Shown here piece after piece: positions 37,192 to 46,244 of a stretch of DNA of 64,000 nucleotides. Origin of the DNA: Agaribacillus aureus (GTDB lineage: Bacteria > Bacteroidota > Bacteroidia > Cytophagales > Cyclobacteriaceae); NCBI GenBank assembly GCA_030442055.1, contig JAUJEB010000004.1, forward strand, positions 434,001 through 498,000, given 5' to 3'. A model generated the notes under the pieces. That model made no database searches. It saw only the letters and a list, made by a program, of their open reading frames with translations, and was not told where the DNA came from. The translations under genes and the position numbers were made by a program. Each line of letters starts with the position of its first letter. The first letter of the stretch is position 1.

Positions 37192-39084
37192 ATGAAAGAC
37201 AATAAATATTTTGTTATTGATTTTGACAGTACATTTACAAAAGTGGAAGCACTGGATGTACTGGGAGAAATATCTTTAAAGGCCAATGAACAAAAGGATA
37301 ATATCCTGGAGCAAATCAAATCCATTACCGACCGGAGTATGGAAGGAGAATTGTCTTTCAGGCAATCTTTAAATGAGCGGATAAAGCTCCTCGAGGCCAA
37401 AAAACATCACATAGAGGATCTGATCTCCCAGTTAAAGCAAAAAGTATCCACTTCCTTCAAAAGAAACAAAGCTTTTTTTTCGGAGTATGCCGACCAGATA
37501 TTCATTGTATCCAACGGCTTCAGGGATTTTATCGTTCCTATCGTGACCGAATACGGCGTCAAGGAAGAAAACGTATTTGCTAACAGTTTTGAGTTTGACT
37601 CCGATGGTAATATCGTTGGCTTTGATGCAAACAATGAACTATCCTCAAGCAACGGGAAGGTTAAAATAATAAAAAAGCTTAACCTGAGCGGGGAAGTATA
37701 CGTCATCGGTGATGGCTATAACGATTACGAAATTAAGGCTGGTGGATTGGCGAATATGTTTTACGCATTCACTGAAAATATTGAGCGGGCACCGGTTTTG
37801 CAAAAGGCAGATCATGTCGCTCCCAGTTTAGACGAAATTTTATATATTAACAAAATGAATACAGCCATATCTTATCCTAAGAATAGAATAAAGGTATTAC
37901 TACTTGAAAACGTGCATTCCGATGCCGTAAAAATTTTAAAAGAAGAAGGTTATACCGTGGAAGAACACCGGGCCGGCCTGGATGAGAATGAGTTGTGTGA
38001 AAAAATTAAAGATGTCTCCGTACTGGGTATCAGATCAAAAACACAGGTAACCAAAAAGGTACTGGATCATGCCAATCGCTTAATTGCCATTGGCGCCTTC
38101 TGCATCGGTACCAATCAAATCGACCTGGAGGAAGCCTTAAAAAAGGGAGTGACCGTATTCAATGCGCCATACAGCAACACGCGATCTGTGGTGGAATTAG
38201 CCATTGCGGAAATTATCCTGTTAATGAGAAATCTACCGGATAAAATGACGGTTATGCATCAGGGCAAATGGGACAAGTCTGCCAGCGGTAGCTATGAAAT
38301 CCGCGGCAAGAAAATTGGGATCATCGGCTATGGTAATATAGGCTCTCAATTGTCTGTACTGGCAGAAAACATGGGCATGGATGTCTATTATTATGACCTG
38401 GTCGACCGCCTTACCCTGGGCAACGCTACCAAATGTAATTCTTTGGAAGAACTATTGTCTATAGCTGACGTCATAAGTCTGCACGTGGATGGCAGAAAGG
38501 AAAATCACAGTTTTATTGGTAAGAAGCAATTTGAACAAATGAAAGATGGCGTGATTTTTCTCAATCTAAGCCGCGGGAAAGTGGTAGACATTAAAGCATT
38601 AAGAGAAAACATCCTGAGCGGAAAAGTACGCGGTACAGCGATCGACGTATTCCCCGAGGAGCCAAAAAGCAACCAGGAAGAACTAAATACAGAACTAAGA
38701 GGCCTTCCAAACACGTTGCTGACCCCTCATATAGGCGGCAGCACGCTGGAGGCGCAAATTAATATTGCGCATTTTGTGCCGGCCCAAATTATGGACTACA
38801 TCAATACCGGAAGCACCACCAACAGTGTGAACTTTCCCAATGTAAGATTGCCGGAATTCAAAAACGCACACCGGTTAATGCACATTCACCACAATATGCC
38901 AGGTATTCTGGCCAAGATCAACAATATATTGGCCGAGTTTAATACGAATATTGTAGGCCAGTATCTCAAAACCAATGAAACGGTGGGTTATGTGATTACC
39001 GATGTTGATAAGGCCTATAACAAGGACGCCATTAAAAAACTGAAAGCCATAGAGGGTACCATCTGGTTCAGGGTCCTGTATTGA
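37192..39084 (+). CDS. serA: Phosphoserine phosphatase-phosphoglycerate dehydrogenase fusion (SerB-SerA)
   Basis: The product is 630 residues. Residues 1-220 are a HAD-IB phosphatase: nucleophile Asp10 and acid Asp12 in DFDSTFT, Ser107 (VSNGF) and the metal-binding DGYNDYE (174-180). Residues about 232-550 are a D-3-phosphoglycerate dehydrogenase with GYGNIG (379-384), Arg461 (NLSRGKVVD) and His513 (LTPHIGGST). A C-terminal ACT domain (about 558-630) would bind serine for feedback inhibition. The enzyme therefore combines the first and last steps of phosphorylated serine synthesis. The missing middle step is supplied by the aminotransferase gene 1.7 kb downstream. All key catalytic residues are present in both halves. 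Confidence 0.9.
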   Translation: MKDNKYFVIDFDSTFTKVEALDVLGEISLKANEQKDNILEQIKSITDRSMEGELSFRQSLNERIKLLEAKKHHIEDLISQLKQKVSTSFKRNKAFFSEYADQIFIVSNGFRDFIVPIVTEYGVKEENVFANSFEFDSDGNIVGFDANNELSSSNGKVKIIKKLNLSGEVYVIGDGYNDYEIKAGGLANMFYAFTENIERAPVLQKADHVAPSLDEILYINKMNTAISYPKNRIKVLLLENVHSDAVKILKEEGYTVEEHRAGLDENELCEKIKDVSVLGIRSKTQVTKKVLDHANRLIAIGAFCIGTNQIDLEEALKKGVTVFNAPYSNTRSVVELAIAEIILLMRNLPDKMTVMHQGKWDKSASGSYEIRGKKIGIIGYGNIGSQLSVLAENMGMDVYYYDLVDRLTLGNATKCNSLEELLSIADVISLHVDGRKENHSFIGKKQFEQMKDGVIFLNLSRGKVVDIKALRENILSGKVRGTAIDVFPEEPKSNQEELNTELRGLPNTLLTPHIGGSTLEAQINIAHFVPAQIMDYINTGSTTNSVNFPNVRLPEFKNAHRLMHIHHNMPGILAKINNILAEFNTNIVGQYLKTNETVGYVITDVDKAYNKDAIKKLKAIEGTIWFRVLY

Positions 39085-39615
39085 TGGGTACCGGTGTGGA
39101 TAGCATTTGAACAGCACTGGCTGGCTTGTGTGTCAGCCATTTTGGGAGCATATAGTTGTGGAAATTTTGCCGGGATTCTGGAAATGTATTGGACAATCGC
39201 CTTAAAACGGCATTTACCGCTAAAATAAAAAGCCCCACAAGAGCCCAGAGGTCTAAGATTAAACCCCTAAATGACAAGATTTAGGCTATCCGCAAATCGC
39301 AACAATCCACTGTTATCCTGCAATGCCAAAAGCATTACGAGGCCCCGACAAGTCAGGGTGAGGCCCGGTTTTGAACACGAAATCACCCGTTATTTTTAAA
39401 TTGTTAGGTTTAAAAAAAGTGTCCAGACTCAAGTGGGATATCTTTCATTTCTTTAAAACCCGCATTGTTATTTACAAAGCTAGGGTATTTGTAGGGATTG
39501 AGGAAATATTTTATGAAGTAAACCATACATAGCCTTTAAATTGCTGTAAATAGTTTCGCAATCTATCCTTACAGAAAGTATTTCGGGGTATATTTGCCGC
39601 GTCAAAATTAACCAT
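39085..39615. other. Intergenic region without a recognised gene
   Basis: This is 531 bp. A 69-codon minus-strand frame has no recognisable family and is not called. A -7 match (39589-39596) lies at its right end. No tRNA-like, riboswitch-like or terminator structure was recognised. Confidence 0.5.
39589..39596 (+). promoter_or_regulatory. Candidate -7 element of the MFS-aminotransferase unit
   Basis: TATATTTG followed by C matches TAnnTTTG exactly and is 20 nt before the ATG at 39616, which would give a very short leader. Confidence 0.4.
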
Positions 39616-40797
39616 ATGACTACAACGACAACCACAAAAAAAACAACACTCTGGGGCAGGGATTTTATCATCCATACCCTGTCCTATTTGTTGATTTTTT
39701 CAGGGTTTTACTTCTTACTCCCTACCCTACCCTTTTACGTGGTAAATGATCTGGGACAAGATGAGAGTCGTGTTGGCTATATTATTGGCATTTATGCACT
39801 CTCGGCCCTGTTGATAAGACCAGTGGCAGGCTATGCCCTGGATGCTTATGGAAGAAAGTCTGTGTATCTATGGTCTTTGCTTGCCTACGTCCTTATTTCA
39901 GGCCTGTATATTTGGGTAGACAGCTATGTTTCCTTGTTAATTTTAAGAATTTTGCACGGGCTGAGCTGGGGGGTAATCACCAATGGCGGCATCACTATTG
40001 CCTCAGACCTCGTTCCGGAAAAACGCCGGGGTGAGGGTATTAGTTACTTCAGTTTATCCATTACACTATCTATGGCCCTCGGACCATTGGTCGGCTTAAG
40101 CATATTGGAGCAAAGCAATTTTCAAATGTTATTCATCTGGACATTTATTATTTCCCTGTTGGCGCTGGCTATGGCTTTAATGATACAATATGTAAAAATA
40201 CCTCCGGCACCAAAAAAATTAACCTGGGCTGGTGTGTATGAAAAAAAGGTGGTTCATATTACGCTGATGATGTTAGTCACTGCTGTAACCTATGGTGGTC
40301 TGATGTCATTTCTCACACTCTATGCAGAAGAACTGGCAATCAGCAATATTCCGTTGGTATTCCTGGTTTTTGCCATAGGCGTAGCCTCTCTGAGACCGTT
40401 CTCCGGCCAGTTCATGGATAAGAACGGCCCCAGGGTAATTATCCTGTGGAGTTTTACTATCACCGTTTTCGGGTACATACTGCTATCGCAAACCAAAACA
40501 GAATACTTATTTCTATTGGCATGTTTTATAACCGGGGTAGGCAATGGCCTGATCATGCCCACGATATTAACCATGACAGCTAATCTGGTAGGTGCCGACA
40601 GAAGAGGCGTAGCTAACTCTACTATTTACTCAGCTACTGATTTGGGGATTGGATTAGGCTCAATTCTTCTGGGATATGTGGTCAAAATTATGGGACTCAG
40701 CAATATGTTCCTGCTGGCCGGTCTGCTACTAATTTTACCCCTGGTATACTTCTTTTTGGTAGCTTACAGGCACTATAACTTTAATCGATTAAACTAA
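39616..40797 (+). CDS. MFS transporter
   Basis: The product is 393 residues with about 12 transmembrane segments. MFS motif A is visible between helices 2 and 3 as GYALDAYGRK (residues 72-81), and a weaker form (GQFMDKNGPR) opens the second half. It is a proton-driven transporter of the drug/sugar-exporter type; the substrate is unknown. The phosphoserine-aminotransferase-like gene starts 26 bp after it, so the pair is an operon. Export of serine or a related amino acid would fit the context but is inference. The N-terminus carries six consecutive Thr codons. Confidence 0.9.
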   Translation: MTTTTTTKKTTLWGRDFIIHTLSYLLIFSGFYFLLPTLPFYVVNDLGQDESRVGYIIGIYALSALLIRPVAGYALDAYGRKSVYLWSLLAYVLISGLYIWVDSYVSLLILRILHGLSWGVITNGGITIASDLVPEKRRGEGISYFSLSITLSMALGPLVGLSILEQSNFQMLFIWTFIISLLALAMALMIQYVKIPPAPKKLTWAGVYEKKVVHITLMMLVTAVTYGGLMSFLTLYAEELAISNIPLVFLVFAIGVASLRPFSGQFMDKNGPRVIILWSFTITVFGYILLSQTKTEYLFLLACFITGVGNGLIMPTILTMTANLVGADRRGVANSTIYSATDLGIGLGSILLGYVVKIMGLSNMFLLAGLLLILPLVYFFLVAYRHYNFNRLN

Positions 40798-40822
40798 AAT
40801 ACGGAATAATCCATTTATCAAA

Positions 40823-41908
40823 ATGCATCAAGTATATTTCACTCCCGGGCCTTCCGCCCTATATTATACTGTTGAGGGCCACATCAAAAATGCGCTAAAA
40901 TCCTATGTACCCTCTATATCTCACCGCAGCAAGCAATTTGAAGAGATTTACGCACATACTATTGATCAATTGCGGCAGCTTTTAAATGTACCGGATGATT
41001 TTGAAATATATTTTACCGGTTCTGCTACAGAGATATGGGAGCGTTTGATCCAGAATTGCGTAGAACAGTCATCTTATCATTTGGTAAACGGATCATTTTC
41101 CAAACGATTTTATCAAATGTCTGGTGAATTGGGGCGGAATACGGCATTGTTGGAGGTTGCACCCGGTCTTGGTTTTAAGCCCTCGGAAATAAATATCCCG
41201 GAGGCAGCGGAATTAATTGCCGTCACCCAAAATGAAACCAGCACCGGCGTCGCACAGCCATTGGAGGATATCTACGCGTTAAAAGAAAAGCATCCTGATA
41301 AAATATTGGCTGTCGATGCGGTGTCGGCACTGCCTTATATAGATATAGATTTTAACCGTATTGATGCTATATATTTTTCCGTCCAAAAGGGATTTGGACT
41401 TCCGGCCGGCCTGGGGGTCTGGGTCATGAACGGGCGATGTGTTGAAAAGGCAAAATCAATGCAGCAATCCGGGCATTCTATCGGCTCTTATCATAGCATA
41501 CCCTCCTTTGCTTCGAAAGCTGTTAAAAACCAAACACCGGAAACTCCCAATGTACTGGGCATTTATCTATTGGGAAAGGTGGCGGAAGATATGCTAACTA
41601 AAGGAATCGTACAGATCCGCAGAGAGACGGAGTATAAAGCCGCTTTATTATATAACCTGTTGGAGAACCATTCCCTGCTGGCGCCATTTGTGGCGGAAAC
41701 CGCTCACCGTTCCAAAACTGTAATTGTCGCCACGACAAGCGTGGCAAGTGAAAAAATCATTAAACAAGCAAGCCAAAGAGGAATGGTTATCGGCAGCGGA
41801 TACGGGGCATTCAAAAGCGAGCACGTGAGAATCGCCAATTTTCCTACACACTCCAAAGAGCAATTTGAAATGTTGGTAGATTTTTTAGCAGATTATTCAG
41901 AAGAATGA
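40823..41908 (+). CDS. serC: Class V aminotransferase, phosphoserine aminotransferase-like
   Basis: The product is 361 residues of the class V fold. The start YFTPGPSALY resembles SerC, and the PLP-binding lysine is Lys189 in YFSVQKGFGLPAGLG. AVDAVSALP supplies the Asp that binds the PLP nitrogen. In SerC the step is 3-phosphohydroxypyruvate to phosphoserine, the reaction missing between the two halves of the upstream SerB-SerA fusion. The protein is divergent from E. coli SerC, so a related transaminase role (for example alanine-glyoxylate type) cannot be excluded. It is co-transcribed with the MFS gene. Confidence 0.82.
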   Translation: MHQVYFTPGPSALYYTVEGHIKNALKSYVPSISHRSKQFEEIYAHTIDQLRQLLNVPDDFEIYFTGSATEIWERLIQNCVEQSSYHLVNGSFSKRFYQMSGELGRNTALLEVAPGLGFKPSEINIPEAAELIAVTQNETSTGVAQPLEDIYALKEKHPDKILAVDAVSALPYIDIDFNRIDAIYFSVQKGFGLPAGLGVWVMNGRCVEKAKSMQQSGHSIGSYHSIPSFASKAVKNQTPETPNVLGIYLLGKVAEDMLTKGIVQIRRETEYKAALLYNLLENHSLLAPFVAETAHRSKTVIVATTSVASEKIIKQASQRGMVIGSGYGAFKSEHVRIANFPTHSKEQFEMLVDFLADYSEE

Positions 41909-41973
41909 TTTAATTTGCAATTTATTTTGAAAATCTCATAATACTATATAGAAATCATTAGCCATTTACGGTC

Positions 41974-42897
41974 ATGTATCCATTAAATAAAATACTGGTG
42001 GCCCTCGATTGTAGCGAATTAGATGCTACCATTATCAGGTTCGCTGCCTTTATATCCAGGGTTTCAGACACAGACACGATCTATTTTGTCAATGTTATCA
42101 GGCATATGAATATTCCTGCGGCGGTTCAAAAAGAATTTCCAGGAATCATTGAAAATGCACTGGAGGAGCGCAAGGCCCAGCTTGAGGCCTCAATAGCCAA
42201 GGAAATGGAAGGCTCCAACGGCGTAAAAACAGAATGTATCGTTGAAAATGGTCAGCCCGCCAGAAAGATCCTGGAGATGACTGAAAAATACAAGATTGAT
42301 CTTGCCATCGTAGGTAGAAAGAATCAATTAAAGGGTAGCGGCGTCTTATCGCACCGATTGGCCAGGAGAGCAGTTTGCTCGTTGTTAATTGTCCCGGAAG
42401 GAGCCGTTACCGAATCCGGGAAAATCCTGGTACCCATAGATTTCTCCCAGTATGCGCAAAATGCTTTGGAACAGGCCATAAACATTGGTACCCGCGTGAA
42501 AAATGAGGTTGAAATCATTTGTCAAAATGTGTACAACGTGCCGGTAGGATATCATTATACGGGCAAATCCTATGAAGAATTTCGACAGATAATGCAAAAA
42601 AATGCTGAGTTGGACTTTAAAAAATTTATTAAATCAATTGATTTAAAAGGATTAAAAGTTCGTGAATGTTATTCCCTGGATGAGGATGAAGACCCGGTGG
42701 CTGATATTTATGAAAAAGCCGTCAAGGTGCAGGCAAGCCTCATGGTCATTGGTGCCAAGGGACGGACTGCCTCTACCGCGTTATTTATTGGTAGCATGGC
42801 CGAGCGGTTAATCCAAATCAATGATACGATCCCAATGGTTGTTGTAAGACCCAAAGGCAAGGCAGCCGGCTGGCTGGACATTATCAAGGACATTTAA
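41974..42897 (+). CDS. Tandem-domain universal stress protein
   Basis: The product is 307 residues made of two UspA domains (about 1-145 and 150-300). The second carries the ATP-binding pattern G-x-x-G-x9-G-S (GAKGRTASTALFIGS); the first has a degenerate version (GRKNQLKGSGVLSHR). The protein is cytosolic. Two-domain Usp proteins of this kind are common in Bacteroidota and are linked to stress and energy status. It lies 65 bp after the aminotransferase gene and may be read through, but a functional link is not seen. Confidence 0.9.
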   Translation: MYPLNKILVALDCSELDATIIRFAAFISRVSDTDTIYFVNVIRHMNIPAAVQKEFPGIIENALEERKAQLEASIAKEMEGSNGVKTECIVENGQPARKILEMTEKYKIDLAIVGRKNQLKGSGVLSHRLARRAVCSLLIVPEGAVTESGKILVPIDFSQYAQNALEQAINIGTRVKNEVEIICQNVYNVPVGYHYTGKSYEEFRQIMQKNAELDFKKFIKSIDLKGLKVRECYSLDEDEDPVADIYEKAVKVQASLMVIGAKGRTASTALFIGSMAERLIQINDTIPMVVVRPKGKAAGWLDIIKDI

Positions 42898-43174
42898 CTT
42901 TACGTCCAGCCCTTTTATTTCTATATTTTTTCACATAACTAAGGTAATACCGAATTACCGACCAGGTTTATACACTCCTACCGGAAAATATAAACACCAG
43001 CAGGTTGTTGTCTGCATCTTATTTGGTTAACGTACCTTGCCAGTTTTCGCAAAACCTGTTTGATCACCTCTCCTTACACTATTTTTCTTTTTTTCCATAC
43101 AATGGAAACCTTCTGGTACCGTCGTTGTCATTAGAATAAACTTAGAAAGATATAGTCCATAAGCATTTTGAATT

Positions 43175-43828
43175 ATGAAAATATTAAAGTCCCTTTTCCT
43201 GATAGTTCTGACCTCACATTTTGCCCTGGCGCAGGAATACAAGAGCGAGCCGATTAGTCACGAAAAAGAAAGTGATATCAAAACCTTAACGGGATCAAGC
43301 CACCACTCCGGTGCCTACGGTGCTATTATGTTCAAAGCTTCGGAATTTAACGATAAAACCTTTGCCATGATGGGTATCAAGGGTGGCTGGATTATTAACC
43401 GATCACTAGCCATTGGCATTGAAGCCCAGGGCATCATTCCTACTGCAAAATTTGAAAATATTGATCCGGATCCGGATGAAAGAGCTATTTTGCTGGGAGG
43501 TTATGGCGGGCTATTCGTCGAGCCAATTTTATTTTCGAATAACCTGATCCATGTCACCTTTCCCATCGCTTCAGGTGCCGGCTGGTTGGGTTATCATGAG
43601 GACTGGGAGGATAACCGCTATAGAAACCGGGGCGATGAGCTGATTGATGATGATGTATTTTGGTACGTAGAGCCTGGCGTTGGTGTGGAAATAAATGTAA
43701 CCAGGCATTTCAGACTCAATATGGGTGTCACAAAAAGGTTTACCCAGGACCTGGAATTGGTGGGTACCAGCAATAAGGATTTCAATAAACCAAATTATTT
43801 TATGACGCTGAAGATTGGAAAGTTTTAA
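43175..43828 (+). CDS. Outer-membrane beta-barrel protein of unknown function
   Basis: The product is 217 residues. A signal peptide ends at LALAQ-EY (residue about 20). The mature part alternates hydrophobic and polar residues and ends in Phe (MTLKIGKF), typical of a small outer-membrane barrel of the 8-stranded kind. I cannot name the family. It is followed by a terminator at 43848, so it is a single-gene unit. Confidence 0.8.
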   Translation: MKILKSLFLIVLTSHFALAQEYKSEPISHEKESDIKTLTGSSHHSGAYGAIMFKASEFNDKTFAMMGIKGGWIINRSLAIGIEAQGIIPTAKFENIDPDPDERAILLGGYGGLFVEPILFSNNLIHVTFPIASGAGWLGYHEDWEDNRYRNRGDELIDDDVFWYVEPGVGVEINVTRHFRLNMGVTKRFTQDLELVGTSNKDFNKPNYFMTLKIGKF

Positions 43829-43847
43829 ATTAGTTGAGATAGACCAG

Positions 43848-43880
43848 GCCGTCTCAATATTGTTATTGAGGCGGCTTTTA
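43848..43880 (+). terminator. Rho-independent terminator after the beta-barrel gene
   Basis: A 12-bp stem with one G-U pair joins GCCGTCTCAATA (43848-43859) to TATTGAGGCGGC (43864-43875) over a 4-nt TTGT loop, followed by TTTTAT. It begins 20 nt after the stop codon. Confidence 0.88.
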
Positions 43881-44011
43881 TCATATTCCAAACCTTGCCG
43901 TTAATGCGCCTGTTAACTACAAGATTTCACAGCGTCCAGCAGTAACCCATACCTTCCGTTAGCTCAAAACCATACTTTCCTCAAAAAACCAAATATGCGT
44001 ATTTTTCCTCT

Positions 44012-44044
44012 AAAAGGTCAGCCCGCCACGGCTGGCCTTTTTTT
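44012..44044 (+). terminator. Second Rho-independent terminator, no gene directly upstream
   Basis: A 12-bp stem with one G-U pair joins AAAAGGTCAGCC (44012-44023) to GGCTGGCCTTTT (44030-44041) over CGCCAC, followed by further T residues. It lies 184 nt after the nearest upstream stop codon. Confidence 0.85.
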
Positions 44045-44134
44045 ATAGGCCAGATAATTTTAACAATTATGCGCTACAACGCCGGCATATAGATAATAAA
44101 ACCCGTTCTGCGACGGGCAATTTCACAAAATTGT

Positions 44135-44142
44135 TATATTTG
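44135..44142 (+). promoter_or_regulatory. Candidate -7 element of the symporter operon
   Basis: TATATTTG matches TAnnTTTG exactly and lies 44 nt before the ATG at 44187. No clear -33 element was found. Confidence 0.4.
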
Positions 44143-44186
44143 ATAGATTTATCAATACAAATTTTCCTCACAAAAGCCATTTTGAT

Positions 44187-44450
44187 ATGGACAATAAAAA
44201 CAAAATGCAGGCATACTGGAAAAAAAATCTCAGGTACCTGACTATTCTTCTCAGCATCTGGTTTATCGTTTCTTACGGATTTGGCATTTTACTGGCAGAT
44301 TATTTAAACCAGATCAAAATAGCGGGTTTTAAGCTAGGGTTTTGGTTTGCGCAGCAAGGATCCATCTATGTATTTGTAATTCTGATATTCGTCTATGTGC
44401 GATGGATGAATAAACTGGATAAGGAATTTGATGTTGATGAAAAAGAGTGA
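44187..44450 (+). CDS. DUF4212 small subunit of a sodium/solute symporter
   Basis: The product is 87 residues with two transmembrane helices (about 18-36 and 50-72), ending in a charged tail (MNKLDKEFDVDEKE). The YWKKNLRYL...WFIVSYGFG opening is that of DUF4212, the small subunit that always precedes the VC_2705-type sodium/solute symporter. The large subunit starts 22 bp downstream, so they form one transporter. The pair is usually linked with acetate or other short organic acids. Confidence 0.92.
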   Translation: MDNKNKMQAYWKKNLRYLTILLSIWFIVSYGFGILLADYLNQIKIAGFKLGFWFAQQGSIYVFVILIFVYVRWMNKLDKEFDVDEKE

Positions 44451-44472
44451 AACTTTTAATGCCTGATTTCGG

Positions 44473-46233
44473 ATGGATTTACAACTTTTAACCTTTATTA
44501 TTGTCGGTATTACTTTTACCCTGTACATAGGCGTGGCCATTTGGTCCAGGGCCGGCTCAACCAAAGAATTTTATGTGGCCGGGGGTGGTGTATCTCCCTT
44601 GGCCAATGGCATGGCCACGGCTGCCGATTGGATGTCTGCCGCATCATTCATTTCCATGGCCGGTCTTATCTCTTTTATGGGCTTCGATGGCGCCCAGTAT
44701 TTAATGGGCTGGACCGGTGGTTATGTGCTGCTGGCACTGCTGCTCGCGCCGTATCTACGCAAATTTGGCAAATTTACCGTGCCGGATTTTATCGGAGATC
44801 GCTACTATTCCAACACCGCGCGGCTTGTTGCCGTTATCTGCGCACTTTTTGTTTCTTTCACCTACGTGGTAGGGCAGATGAAAGGGGTGGGAATTGCGTT
44901 TGCCAGGTTCTTGGATATCCCGTTTGAACAAGGCGTCATCATCGGTGTGGGTATCGTTTTTTTCTACGCCGTGCTTGGAGGTATGAAAGGCATTACCTAT
45001 ACGCAGGTAGCACAGTATTGTGTGTTGATATTTGCTTATATGGTACCGGCTATCTTTATTTCCATGATTATGGTGGATAACCCGATTCCACAACTCGGCT
45101 TTGGAGGAAAGCTACAGGATGGCACCTATCTGCTGGATAAGCTCGACAAACTACACACTGACCTGGGCTTTAAAGCCTACACTGTGGCCAATAAACCTAC
45201 GATAGACCTGTTTTTTGTGACAGCGGCCCTCATGTTGGGGACCGCCGGACTCCCGCATGTAATTGTAAGGTTTTTTACCGTTCCAAAAGTCAGAGATGCC
45301 CGTATTTCCGCTGGTTGGGCATTGGTCTTTATCGCTATCCTGTATACCACGGCCCCGGCTGTGGCTGCATTTGCACGCACCAATTTAATTAACACCGTAA
45401 GCAACCGCAGCTATCAGGAGGTTCCCCAGTGGTTCAAAAATTGGGAAAATACAGACTTACTGGCATGGTCTGATAAAAACAATGATGGGAAAATCCAATA
45501 CCAATCGGGAAACGCGCTCACGGATATAAAGCCGGTATTTAGCGATCAAAAGGGCAACAGCGGTCAGCGTATGGTCACAAACGGTAATCCCGAAAGTGAC
45601 AATGAACTTTATGTGGACAGGGATATCATCGTATTGGCTAATCCAGAAATAGCACAGTTGCCCGGTTGGGTAATTGCCCTGGTAGTTGCCGGAGGGTTAG
45701 CGGCGGCCTTATCTACTGCCGCCGGCTTATTGTTGGTAATATCCACTTCGGTTTCCCACGATTTATTTAAAAAATTAATCATGCCCCAAATATCGGAAAA
45801 AGGGGAGTTAAATGCCGCCCGCATTTCAGCGGGAATTGCCGTAGTGGTCGCCGGTTATTTTGGTATGAATCCACCTGACTATGTGGCTGCCCTGGTAGCA
45901 TTTGCCTTTGGATTGGCTGCCGCCTCGTTTTTCCCGGCTATTATTCTGGGGATTTTTTCAAAAAAAATGAACAAGGAAGGCGCTATCACGGGGATGATTG
46001 TCGGACTGGTATTTACGGCCACCTACATCTTATACTTTAAATTTTGGGGTGGCACCCCTGATCAATATTGGTTTGGTATTTCTCCAGAAGGGATAGGAAC
46101 CCTGGGCATGATATTTAATTTTATCATTTCCCTGGTTGTGTCAAAATTCACCAGCGCTCCACCGGAAAGCGTGCAGCAGGTGGTAGAAAATATCCGCATC
46201 CCGCGAGGAGCCGGCAAAGCGAGTTCGCATTAA
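44473..46233 (+). CDS. Sodium/solute symporter large subunit (VC_2705 type, acetate-permease-like)
   Basis: The product is 586 residues of the SSS family with 13 or so transmembrane helices; ATAADWMSAASFISMAG and the GGMKGITYTQVAQY segment are typical of ActP-like members. It is longer than E. coli ActP because of a hydrophilic insertion at about residues 315-385 that contains an EF-hand-like DKNNDGKIQ. The insertion is known in the VC_2705 subgroup but the Ca-loop-like sequence is worth noting. Substrate is probably acetate or another monocarboxylate; no acetyl-CoA synthetase gene is adjacent. The lycopene cyclase gene starts 11 bp later. Confidence 0.9.
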   Translation: MDLQLLTFIIVGITFTLYIGVAIWSRAGSTKEFYVAGGGVSPLANGMATAADWMSAASFISMAGLISFMGFDGAQYLMGWTGGYVLLALLLAPYLRKFGKFTVPDFIGDRYYSNTARLVAVICALFVSFTYVVGQMKGVGIAFARFLDIPFEQGVIIGVGIVFFYAVLGGMKGITYTQVAQYCVLIFAYMVPAIFISMIMVDNPIPQLGFGGKLQDGTYLLDKLDKLHTDLGFKAYTVANKPTIDLFFVTAALMLGTAGLPHVIVRFFTVPKVRDARISAGWALVFIAILYTTAPAVAAFARTNLINTVSNRSYQEVPQWFKNWENTDLLAWSDKNNDGKIQYQSGNALTDIKPVFSDQKGNSGQRMVTNGNPESDNELYVDRDIIVLANPEIAQLPGWVIALVVAGGLAAALSTAAGLLLVISTSVSHDLFKKLIMPQISEKGELNAARISAGIAVVVAGYFGMNPPDYVAALVAFAFGLAAASFFPAIILGIFSKKMNKEGAITGMIVGLVFTATYILYFKFWGGTPDQYWFGISPEGIGTLGMIFNFIISLVVSKFTSAPPESVQQVVENIRIPRGAGKASSH

Positions 46234-46244
46234 ATCCCGTTTCC

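Larger units (their letters stand above)
43829..44186. other. Intergenic region with two successive terminators
   Basis: This is 358 bp. Besides the terminator at 43848-43880, a second strong one lies at 44012-44044 with no gene between them, and a -7 match follows at 44135. The 130 bp between the two terminators holds no ORF of note; a small RNA or a decayed gene is possible. Confidence 0.6.

Noticed and set aside
39068-39277. 69-codon minus-strand frame downstream of the SerB-SerA gene
   Set aside because: Overlaps the end of serA and has no recognisable family.
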